Shown here: positions 50,896 to 60,600 of the stretch, one piece after another
How the letters are laid out: each line of letters begins with the position of its first letter
Numbering within the stretch: the first letter of the stretch is position 1
Source of the DNA: Gemmiger formicilis
GTDB taxonomy: Bacteria > Bacillota > Clostridia > Oscillospirales > Ruminococcaceae
NCBI RefSeq assembly: GCF_016900095.1
Contig: NZ_JACJJP010000001.1
Span: 165,360-229,359 of the forward strand
DNA: 64,000 nt
Direction of reading: 5' to 3'
Translations under genes and position numbers: made by a program
Notes under the pieces: model-generated
Databases searched by the model: none
Told to the model about the DNA's origin: nothing
What the model saw: only the letters and a program-made list of their open reading frames with translations

Positions 50896-51603
50896 ATGGA
50901 GTTTGAGAAACTTTCCGCCCCCAGTCTGAAAGATCTGTTCATCCAGCAGTTGCAGCGGATGATCTTGTCCGGCGAGTTGGCCGTGGGTACCCAGCTGCCC
51001 CCTGAGCGGGAGCTGGCTCAACAGATGCAGGTAAGCCGTGCGGTGGTCAACGGCGGCATGGCCGAGCTGGCCAAGCAGGGCTTTGTGGAGGTGCGGCCCC
51101 GCCAGGGCGCGGTGGTGGCGGACTACCGGCGCCGGGGCAACCTGAGCACCCTCATCGCCATCATGGAATACCAGGGCGGTATCCTGGGCAAGGAGGAAGT
51201 ACAGTCCATCCTGGAGGTACGCCTGGCACTGGAGCATCTGGCGGTGAGCAACGCCATTGACCGGGCCTCGGACGAAGACCTGGACCGGCTGGGCAGATTG
51301 CTGGCCGCCATTGCGGAATGCGATACTCCCGCCCAGGCGGCCGAAGCGGCCTGGTTATACCAGCACGAACTGGCCCTGGTGAGCGGCAACAGCATTTTGC
51401 CGTTGATTTACTATTCCTTCAAGCCGCCGGTCATTACCCTGTGGACACGGTTCTGCCGGCTGTACGGCATTGGGGCGCTGTGCCGGAACACCGAGAAATT
51501 GTATGATTTCATCCGGGCCCGGGACCGGGAAGGCGCCTCCCGGTGGATTGACGAGTATCTGGGACAGGCCATCTCGGGCGACCAGCAGATTTATACCGAA
51601 TGA
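50896..51603 (+). CDS. FadR-type GntR transcriptional regulator
   Basis: This 235-aa regulator has a GntR winged helix (residues 11-75: KDLFIQQLQRMILSGELAVGTQLPPERELAQQMQVSRAVVNGGMAELAKQGFV spans 12-64) and a helical FCD-type effector domain (VRLALEHLAVSNAIDRASDEDLDRL; metal ligands not clear). AAAGGAG precedes the ATG. It is divergent from the hypB operon, which it probably controls, and 33 bases upstream of a methyltransferase. Confidence 0.9.
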   Translation: MEFEKLSAPSLKDLFIQQLQRMILSGELAVGTQLPPERELAQQMQVSRAVVNGGMAELAKQGFVEVRPRQGAVVADYRRRGNLSTLIAIMEYQGGILGKEEVQSILEVRLALEHLAVSNAIDRASDEDLDRLGRLLAAIAECDTPAQAAEAAWLYQHELALVSGNSILPLIYYSFKPPVITLWTRFCRLYGIGALCRNTEKLYDFIRARDREGASRWIDEYLGQAISGDQQIYTE

Positions 51604-51636
51604 AGTCGGGATATGAACAGAAAGAGGGAGACTCCA

Positions 51637-52257
51637 ATGAATATCCAATGTCTTGACCACCACTGTGCGGGCATTGACAAAAAGAATGTGGTGGAATTTT
51701 TTGATGCGCTGGCTTCCGGCTGGGACCAGGACCTGGTGGTGGATGAGGACAAAATCAACGGGATTCTGGATGCCGCCGGGGTCAAACCCGGTGTGCGTGT
51801 GCTGGATGTGGCCTGCGGGACCGGGGTGTTGTTTCCCTTTTATGCCCGGCGGCAGGTAAAGGAAGTGCTGGCGGTGGACATCTCGCCGGAAATGGTGAAG
51901 ATCGCCGCCGGGAAAGTCCCCTCCCCTGTCCGGGTGGTCTGCGGCGATATTGAGTCCATGTCCGGCACTGGCGACTTTGACTGCTGTGTGGTGTACAACG
52001 CCCTCCCCCATTTTCCTGACCCGGCGGGGCTGGTGCAGCATCTGGCGGCCTGGCTCAAGCCGGACGGTCGGCTGACCGTAGCCCACAGCATGAGCCTGGA
52101 ACAGCTGAACCGGCATCATTCTGGTCGTGCCGCCAAAGTGTCCCTAGGGATGCTGCCTGCGGAGGATCTGGCCGAGACTTTCGGGCAGTGGTTTGAGGTG
52201 GACACGGTGGTTTCGGATGAGGGGAAGTATATTGTTTCGGGGAGGAAGAAGGGGTAA
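51637..52257 (+). CDS. SAM-dependent methyltransferase (class I)
   Basis: This 206-aa methyltransferase has motif I VLDVACGTGVLFP (residues about 53-65), motif II AVDISPEMVKIA and motif III region DFDCCVVYNALPHFPDP. The N-terminus contains several Cys/His (CLDHHC at residues 5-10), an uncommon start that could bind a metal. The substrate is unknown. It is co-oriented with the FadR-type regulator and probably co-transcribed with it. Confidence 0.85.
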   Translation: MNIQCLDHHCAGIDKKNVVEFFDALASGWDQDLVVDEDKINGILDAAGVKPGVRVLDVACGTGVLFPFYARRQVKEVLAVDISPEMVKIAAGKVPSPVRVVCGDIESMSGTGDFDCCVVYNALPHFPDPAGLVQHLAAWLKPDGRLTVAHSMSLEQLNRHHSGRAAKVSLGMLPAEDLAETFGQWFEVDTVVSDEGKYIVSGRKKG

Positions 52258-52412
52258 AAGACGCTGTTTATAAAAGGCATCATCTTGCAGTTGCAATGGA
52301 TTATTCTCAATGATAGTAAACTTTTATAAATTCTGCTCTTTTACCTTTACGCCTTCATTTGTTATTACTTCACGGCACAGAAAAATATAGTCTATGCCCT
52401 CTCCTATAAGTC

Positions 52413-53969
52413 TTACTCAAACTCTGTGGGTTCTTTAAAGGTAAATTCCACCGTAATGTTCTTTTGATTGTCCACCTCCACGCGGCACACCAGAGAACGC
52501 AGTTGTACTTTATTCAGAGTGCGAAACTGCATAAAATTCTTGATTTTTTCCTCTAGTCTTGATCGCTCCTCTGGTACCTCTTTCTTCTGCTGCAGTTGAT
52601 GGAGCCAACTGATACAGCGTTCTTCCTCCCGGCGCAACTCATGAGAAATATAGGCAAATTCTTCTTCATTCAAGGTCCCGGCGGCTTTGTCCTTGTAGGC
52701 GTTCAGCCGGGCGCGCCGGGCAGTTTCCATCTGCTTTTCCAGCTTGCGGCAGCGGGTTCCCGTATCAGAAGCATAGGACCGGCTCTCCAGTCGTCGGCCG
52801 GCCTCTGCTTTGGGGTCGATTCTTCCTCTGGCCAGATTTTGCAACGCGTCAAGCACCGTTTGCAGTACCAAATCTTCCCGTATGCTGTGGGAGGTACACT
52901 GATGAGCAGTTGGATCACGATAATACCCGTAACAGTTCAGGTACCAGTATTTTCCCCGCTTTTTAGCATACATAGGACTGCCGCAATCGGCACAGTACAC
53001 GATCCCCGAGAGCAGATGGACGTGGTCGGTGGTTTCGTAAGTACGCACACGCAGCATCTGCTGGGCCAGTGCAAAGTCGTCCTGGCTGACCAGCGGTTCA
53101 TGGGTATCAGGTACCACCACCCAGTCTTTCGGTTCCATCCGTCGGCGTTTATGTACCTTGTAATTGATGGTCCGGGTAAACTGCTGGGCCATGTCTCCCT
53201 GGTACACCGGATGTGATAAAAGCCGGCGAACGGTTTCGGCGTTCCACAGTCCGGTAAAGGTCCGGCTTTTGTCAGTCATGCCTTTCTGCACCGCTGGGGA
53301 AGGGACTTTCTCTCGGTTCAGCATTTTGGCGATGGAACCCCGGCTGCTTCCGCCCAGGAACAGTGCAAAGATGCGCTGCACCACGGGGGCGGTTTCTTCA
53401 TCAGGAAGCAGGTGGTATTTGTCTTTAGGGTCGATGCGGTATCCGTAGGGGGCCTGGCGACCCAAAAACTTACCTTGCCGCTTGAGGATTCCTAGGGATG
53501 TCCGCACCTTTGAACTGGCATCCGCCGCGTAGAAATCGTTAAAGACATTTTTGAACACGGCTATCTGCTGTACGGTGTCTGTGTTGCAGGCCGAGTCGTA
53601 CTGATCGTTGACCGCCACGAAACGAACCCCCAAACGGGGAAATATCTGTTCCAGATAGCGGCCGGTCTCGGCATAGTTGCGACCTAAGCGGGACAGATCC
53701 TTGACGATGACGCAGCGCACGCTACCATCCATCAGACAGGCGTTCAATTTCTGAAATCCAGGCCGATCAAAGTCCGTACCCGTGTGTCCATCATCCACAA
53801 ATTCCTGCGTGATAACGATCCCGTTGTCCTGCGCCCAGTTGGTCAGGTAGGCTCTTTGGTTTTGGATGGAATCCGACTCTGCTGCTGGACCGTCGGCAGC
53901 AGACAACCGCAGGTAAATAGCTGCTTCTGTACTAGCTTGAAGAGAATCGGAACCGGAACGTTTTTGCAT
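52413..53969 (-). CDS. Large serine recombinase (TnpX/TndX-like)
   Basis: This 518-aa recombinase has the resolvase domain (residues 15-160: AIYLRLSAADG with the catalytic Ser in YLRLS at residue 22; VKDLSRLGRNYAETG), a recombinase domain (APYGYRIDPKDKYHLLPDEE), a zinc-ribbon (YCADCGSPMYAKKRG...CYGYYRDPTAHQC at about residues 338-372) and a C-terminal coiled coil. It catalyses site-specific integration or excision of a mobile element. Its start lies one base after the stop of a 38-aa protein. Cargo genes other than those small frames are not evident. Confidence 0.93.
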   Translation of the reverse strand: MQKRSGSDSLQASTEAAIYLRLSAADGPAAESDSIQNQRAYLTNWAQDNGIVITQEFVDDGHTGTDFDRPGFQKLNACLMDGSVRCVIVKDLSRLGRNYAETGRYLEQIFPRLGVRFVAVNDQYDSACNTDTVQQIAVFKNVFNDFYAADASSKVRTSLGILKRQGKFLGRQAPYGYRIDPKDKYHLLPDEETAPVVQRIFALFLGGSSRGSIAKMLNREKVPSPAVQKGMTDKSRTFTGLWNAETVRRLLSHPVYQGDMAQQFTRTINYKVHKRRRMEPKDWVVVPDTHEPLVSQDDFALAQQMLRVRTYETTDHVHLLSGIVYCADCGSPMYAKKRGKYWYLNCYGYYRDPTAHQCTSHSIREDLVLQTVLDALQNLARGRIDPKAEAGRRLESRSYASDTGTRCRKLEKQMETARRARLNAYKDKAAGTLNEEEFAYISHELRREEERCISWLHQLQQKKEVPEERSRLEEKIKNFMQFRTLNKVQLRSLVCRVEVDNQKNITVEFTFKEPTEFE

Positions 53970-53970
53970 C

Positions 53971-54087
53971 TCAGGCTTCCTCCTCTGGCTCCAGGCTCAG
54001 ATTGCGCACAAGCTGCTCCAGACATTTTGTTAGCGTCTGTGCGTTTTCCTCTGTAGAAAAGCGATAGGTTACAGAATAGGTTGCCAT
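53971..54087 (-). CDS. TnpW-like small transposon protein
   Basis: A 38-aa gene precedes the recombinase: it begins MATYSVTYRFSTEENAQTL, ends in EPEEEA and has AAGGAGG 7 bases upstream. The pattern (short beta strand with a YRFS-like motif, then a helix TLTKCLEQLVRN) recalls the small TnpW family encoded next to serine recombinases in clostridial elements. The match is from memory. Its stop is one base before the recombinase ATG, indicating coupled expression. Confidence 0.65.
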   Translation of the reverse strand: MATYSVTYRFSTEENAQTLTKCLEQLVRNLSLEPEEEA

Positions 54088-54099
54088 ACAGGGACCTCC

Positions 54100-54330
54100 T
54101 TACACAGGGCATCGCAGCGCTTTGTTTTTGCTTAGGAAATCATATGCAGCCTGCATCCCACATATTTTGGTTTGCCGCGGGTACACGGGTAATTGCCGGT
54201 ACCTGTTGGCGGGCGCCTGTAATTTCCAAGCAATTGTCCACAGAACCTTCATCCTGCGCGGAGTAATTTGAAATTGTGTAACCTCCCAGCAATCTGCAGG
54301 CTCTTGTTTTTGATTTTTCTTTCCTCCCAT
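54100..54330 (-). CDS. Hypothetical small protein upstream of the recombinase module
   Basis: This is a 76-codon frame (MGGKKNQKQEPADCWEVTQF to NKALRCPV) with a weak ribosome binding site (GGTGAG). It is basic, with three Cys, and lies 12 bases before the TnpW-like gene on the same strand. It may be part of the element or non-coding. No homology was recognised. Confidence 0.3.
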   Translation of the reverse strand: MGGKKNQKQEPADCWEVTQFQITPRRMKVLWTIAWKLQAPANRYRQLPVYPRQTKICGMQAAYDFLSKNKALRCPV

Positions 54331-54493
54331 CTCACCCTGTTTTGCTACAGCCAGCCCACAGAAGAATCAGGCGATATTGTATACAGAATTTCGGATTTCA
54401 CCGCTTAAACGCACCACCAGAAAAGGCCCACGATTTTCCGCTGTCTACATTGTCTTGATCTCTGATGTCAATTTACCCATAGGACTATATAGC

Positions 54494-54540
54494 AATACCC
54501 CCTGATGTAGTACTTACATTTTCCTACATCAGGGGGTATT
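54494..54540. repeat. 17-bp perfect inverted repeat
   Basis: AATACCCCCTGATGTAG (54494-54510) and its exact complement (54524-54540) enclose a 13-base loop. Neither side is followed by a clear T-run on the transcribed strand, so it is not a normal terminator for the giant gene ending at 54643. It may mark the right boundary region of the recombinase element. Nothing else was recognised in 54331-54642. Confidence 0.6.
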
Positions 54541-54642
54541 TGCTCTATTTGTCCGTTTTTAACGGTACAGGGCACAACCCTTGCGGGCTCACTTGTTGGA
54601 TTCAGGCGGGGTCAGCCCCCTGGCCCGAAGCGTGTATAGGGA

Positions 54643-57600
54643 TTACTTGCCTTTGCGGCGGCGCAGGATCTGCAGCACCACAATGGCGGCTGCGGCCAGC
54701 ACCACGATGACAGCCAGCACGCCCAGGGCGGCCGGGTCACCGGTCTGGGGCAGGATGCCGCTCAGGACGGTGTTGCCGGAGGTCTGGGAAGAGCTGTTCT
54801 GATCGGAAGAGGCGGTGGAGCTGCTGCCCTGGTCGGAAGAACCGCCGGTGCTGCCGCTCTGGCTGCCGGAACCGCTCTGGTTGCCGGAGCCGCCCTGAGT
54901 GGGCGGGGTGGTTCCGCCTTCATCCGGATTTTCGGGAGTGGGCTCGGCGGAACGTTCACGCCATGCCACCACGAAGGGAGACAGGGAGTTCACGTGGACC
55001 GTCAGACCCGCATCGGTGAAGGTGATGTCGGACTCGGAGAAGGTCTCCAGGTCGCCGTTCAGGCACTGATGCACGATGGAGAACACATAGTCGTCACGGT
55101 TGGTGCCGTCGGGATAGGCGAAGGTCACGTTGACACCTTCCGCGGGGAACTTGCCGTCCTCCACGGGGGTCTTGTTGCCCGCGTCGTCCACGTAGTACAG
55201 CTTCACATCATAGTAAGCGCTGCCTTCCGCATTCATCTGGAGAGACGCCTCGGCCTTCAGGAGCATGGCCTGCTTCATCTCGTCCACGGTGGCGTAGGTG
55301 TTCTGCAGATCGGCGGGAACCTCGGTCAAATCTTCGATATCCTGCACCATGACCTGCTTCCAGCCAGCATACAAGGTGATGTTGCCGGTGACCGGGGTGC
55401 TGAAATCATACAGCGCGGTCAGGGCTTCATCGGTATACCAGCCGGTGAACTGGTACAGATCCCGGGTGGGATCGGCGGGCTGGGTGGCAGTCTGACCGAT
55501 CACCACGTTCTGGGATGCGATCATGTTGCCGCCGTTGGATTCAAAGCGGACGGTTGCCTTTTCCGCCGGTTTGCCGGCCACCATGATGAAGCTCACCTGG
55601 ATGGCAGAGTCGGTGGAGGCGTTGGGGGCCACGGTCACATTGAGCTGACCGTCCTCACCCACCGTTGCCTGATAGTGCAGGGTATCGTTGGTGTTGTTGC
55701 AGTTGTTGTAGTAGGAATAGCCTTCCTCCACAACGGTACCGTTGATCTGGATGTCGGCGCTACGCTTCGGGCTCCAGTTGGACCAGCTTGCCGGGTCATA
55801 CATGCCCACATAGACCTCGTATTCCCCTTCGGGCAGGTCAAAGCGGTAGTTGATGGACGCGGTCTTGCTGTTGCCGTAACGCAGGCTCTGGTAGATGTCG
55901 GTGGTGTTTTCCCGCACCGAGTAGCCGTCGCCGGTGTAACCGAAGCCGGATTCCTCGCTGTAGGCACCGTCGTTGACGGTGGGATCCTGCTTGAGGGTGT
56001 CGGCGCTGGCTTCCACGATGGCGGTGTAGTCGGCGCTGACCTCACCGCTGGTGGGGTTGGCGAAGTAGAGCAGATCTTCCGGCATAACCAGCGCGGTGAC
56101 CCGCTTGGTGACGCCTTCACAATCTTCCAGGGTGGCGGTCAGGGTGGTGTAGCCCATGTTGTCGTAACCGGACCAGGTGACGCGGGTGTCCAGCGTCTTG
56201 CCCTGCCAGGTCACGTTGAGGGCATCAGGCAGGTTGCTGCCGTCGGCGTAAACCACCGCGGGCAGTTCGGAATTGATGATGACGGGCGCCAGCTGGTCCA
56301 GACGTGCGGTGACCCAGTTGGTCTCGTTCAGAACGCCGATGGTGTGGTCGTCGTTGACCTGCAGGGGCAGCCAGACGGTGCGGCTGTCGCTGAGGTCATT
56401 GCCGTTCCAGCGGTCGGCCATGAAGATGAACTTGCCGTTTTCGGCATCCACCGGGATCACGTAGGTGACCTGGGTATTGAAGCACTTGCCGGTGTCGTTC
56501 ACCGCCGGGTTGCCCACCTTTTCCCAGCCGGAGAGGATGTTCTGGCTGCGATAGTAGACATGCTCGGTGCTGTTCCAGCCGTCGGTGCCGCTGGTGATGA
56601 GGTAATACCAGCCGTCATACTTGAACATGGCCGGGGCTTCGCGGTTGTCGTCGCTGAGGATGCGGGAAGCATACTGGGTGCCGGCTTCGGCGGTATCGCC
56701 TTCGGCCACGGGGCCGGTGTAGTCGGCGTTGAGCAGCGAGACATACAGCTTGGAGTTCATCTCGCTGGAGTAGATGACGTAGGCATCATCCACGCCGTCG
56801 CCGTTGCTGTCCACGCCCTTGTCCACGAACACGGTCATGTCACGGGCTTCGCCCAGACGGTCGCTGTTCAGGTCGAGGTCGTAGTTCATGCGGGTGATGT
56901 TGACCAGCTTGAAGGGGCCGAAGGGGGTATCGCTGACGGCGAAGCCCACCATGGCGCGGCTGTAACGGCTGGCCGGGCAATCGCCCTGGCAGCCGCCGGC
57001 CACCCAGCTGTTCAGGTCGGCACTGTTGTACAGCGGGCCGTCGGCATGGAAGACCATGACATACTGGCCGCTGGTTTCGTTGTACACGACCTTGGGACGT
57101 TCGGTGATGCAGTAGCCGCCGTACAGACCCTCAAAGGCCAGCTGCAAAGAGGTGGTCGTCTGGGTGCCTTCGGTCTGGCTGTCGGGATACAGGAAGCTGG
57201 AAGCGGTGATTTCGGTCTCATCGTAGGACTTGGCCACCCAGCTTACGTCGTGATCGTCGGTGGGAGCCACCTCAAATTCGGCGACGTAGGCGCGCAGGAA
57301 GTTCTTGATCTCGATGAAATCGGATTCGGACATGCCGTTCTGGGGTTCGGACCAGGTGCCCACTTCCTTCAGCGTATCCAGGTTACTCAGAGAGACCTGC
57401 ATGGCGTTGTAGTTCTGGGTGGTGCCCTCGCCGTCGGAGCCCACGTTGGAGGTCACAGCCGCTTTGCCGGAATCCTCCACGGGCAGGATGGAATCCTGGG
57501 TGTACAGCACGGTGCCGCGGTCGGACCAGTTGTACAGGTCGGTGGAGACATAGCAGCGCACGCCGTCCACGGGACGGGTGTCGTTGGTCTTGTCCTCGCC

Positions 57601-60600
57601 GTACCACAGGTAAACGGTCTTGCCCTCGGTGACTTCGCCGTCGCCGTCCAGGTCATAGTTGACGCAGCCCTCGGAGGTGCCTTCCACCATGGTCAGCACC
57701 GAGCCGCCATGGGCCTGCATATCCAGACCGGTGTCGGCCTTGATCACAGAACCGGTGGTGCCGGGGATGCTGGAGTAGGTTTCGGCCACGGTGCGCAGGT
57801 TGTCGTAGATGGACTGCAGCTCGTTCATGCAGGCAGACAGGTCGCCGGTGGTGGCGGCGTCATCCGCAATGAGCTGGGCAGCCAGGTCATAGGCGCTCTG
57901 CAGGTCGGACAGGCTGTCCTTCTGTGCGGTGGCGCCGGAGCCGGTGTACTGCCAGGCTTCCAGAGCCGTTTCGGCATACACCACGCCGTTGGCCTGGTCG
58001 TTGGCCACGTTGGTCTGGATGGTTTCCACCAGAGCCTGCAGTTCCGCCTTCAGATCATCGGCGGTCTTTTCTTCCACAGCCAGCCAGCTGATGACGGGAG
58101 CCTGGGTGCCGGTGGCGGTGATGGTGTAGCTGACCTTCTGCTTCTGGTCCAGGGTGAAGGAGAAGGTGTTGACGGCGTTCAGGTTGCTGCTGCTCAGGCT
58201 GATGCTGCCGGAAGCCAGCATGGTGCCGTCCTCCGCCGTCAGGGTGACATCCATGGGACGGGTCATGTTCCACCATTCGCGGTGGGCGGAAGTGAGAACG
58301 TAGGTACCGGCCGGCAGGGTGAGCTGATAGGTCAGGGTCTCGCCCGCGGCGTTGTCATGGCCGTAGATGCCGGTATCGGTCTTGTCGGTGGTGGAGGAGT
58401 AGCCCTTGGCGCCCGCGTCGGTATCCACGCGGCCCCAGGTGCCGTTGCCGATGATCTGGTCATAGCTCTGGTTGAGCAGCTGGCTGCCCAGCAGGGCCTT
58501 GACCGCGTCATAGGGTTCGGTGGAAGTGAGCTTGGCGGGGTCGGCTTCCACCACGTCGATGTAGTAGACGGTGTTGGCGGGGACGATCTCCACCGGGATG
58601 GTGACGGTGAGCGGGACACCGATGGCGGTGGTGCCGCCTTCCACGGTGCCGGTCACGCTGCCGGTGCCGTAGGCTTCGGTGAAGCGGTCGGCAGTGTTGT
58701 TCCAGGTGATGGGCAGGGTCTTCACTTCCCCGCTGCCGGTCTTCACCTCCACCGTTTCGGGCAGGTTTTCAACGGTCTGGCCGGCTTTCACCGCCAGCAG
58801 GTCGGGCAGGTCGGTTTCCACGGAGACAAGGACGTCCTTCTCCGCTTCCAGGGCCTGGCCCAGGGTGTACAGGGCGTCGATCTTCAGCGTGCCGCTGTTC
58901 ACCACAACTTTGACAGTATGCTTGGCGTAATCCAGGCCGGTGAGGGTGTAGGTTTCAAAGCGGGTGCCGCTGGCCGTGGTGGTGCCCTGGATGGCTTCCT
59001 GGGCGCCGTCCACGTAGATGGACAGGTCCGCACCGCCGTCGTTGGGTCCGACGATGGCAAAGCCGGTGCCTTCCACCGCGAAGGTGAAGGAGAAGCTGCT
59101 GCCGGCTGCCTGGCTGGTGCTCAGGGTACGGTACCAGTTATCGGCACTGCCGCCGCCGGGCTGGGAGATATCCCAGCTGCCTTCGTAGCTGACCGAGTCA
59201 TCCTGGCCGTCCACCATGCTGGTGGCGTAGGGGATGGTACCGGGGATGGTGGTGATTTCCAGGTTGTCGAAGTAGACCTTGTTCCAGGAGGAGCTGAGCT
59301 TGACGCGGCCCGCATCCATGGGGTTGGAATCTTCGTAGCTGTACACCACATTGCCGTCGATGAGGGCGGTGATGGTGCTGCCGTTGGCGGCCACCTGCAG
59401 CTTGTAGCTGCCGTCGGCGCTGGCCGTGACGCTGCCGCTGCCCAGCTTGCTGCCGCCGCGGTAGAATTCCCAGGCGCCGTTGCCGTAGATGCGCAGGGTA
59501 TAGCCATCCTGGTTCCAGTTCATGCCGGTCTGGGAACGCACGCCCAGTCCGGTCCACACGCCGGAAGCGGCGTCGGGAATCTGGACATCCACGCTGGCCA
59601 TGTAGTTCATCCAGCGGAAGTCACCCACGATGGTGGCGGGGTCGCCGCCGTTCCACTGGCTGACGCTGGTGCTCAGTTCCTGGGTCAGGCGACCGTCCTC
59701 CACGATCCAAGCACCGTGGGTATCCAGCATGTAGCGCGGTTCGTCGCCGCGGGCTGTCATGTAATCCACGGTGGTGGTGCCGGTGAGAACGTTGTACTGC
59801 TCCATGTCGGGCTCTTCGTCATAGGTGAAGTCGTCCGCATAGAGGTAGGTATCGGTGGTGTCAGCGTTGCGGCCGGTGGAATCGGTATCCAGCACGGTGC
59901 GGTCCGGGGTGTTGATGCCCTCGGACGGCATGGCCAGTTCCTCTTCGGAGCTGTCGTTCAGGGTGGTGGCGGTCACAATGCTGTAGGCGGGAACGCTGAT
60001 GATCCAGCTGCCGTCGGAAGCCTTCACCGTGCCGGTGTGCTTGAGGTAGCTGTCTGTCTCGGTGGTCCAGACCTGCAGGTCCTTGGCAGCAGCCGCAGGC
60101 AGGTCTTCCACATTGACCATGAAGGTCTTGGCGTTCTGGGTGTTGTTGACGAACACCACCGAGAAGTCTTCCCCGTTGGGGGCAGCCAGAGTCAGATAGC
60201 TGGCATCGCCGTCGATGCCGGCGGTCTGGTGCTCGTTGTCACTGCCGCCGAAGGAGCCGTGGCTGGCGCTGGAGATCATGCGCCAGATTTCGTTCTGGGT
60301 GGGATCGCTGTTCTCCCAGCCGGTGACGGCAAAGCGGGAGAAGTGGGCCAGCATCTGCAGAGCGGGATCGTAGTGGATGTAGCCGCTCCAGGGATCGCGG
60401 GCACTGAGAAGTTCCTTGTGGCCATACTGGATGCCTTCATAGAAGCTGCCGATGGCCGGCTGGAACACGTAGTGAGAACGGCGGGAAGCCATGAAGGCGT
60501 TGGGGATGCTGTCCATCAGGGCCAGGGGGCTCTGGTAGCCGCCGATGCTCTCATAGCCGTATTCGCTGTTCTTGTTTTCCTGCAGTTCGGTGTAGCCGAA

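Noticed and set aside
54081..54266. A 61-codon plus-strand frame in the recombinase element
   Set aside because: No ribosome binding site, and it overlaps the opposite-strand small frames.
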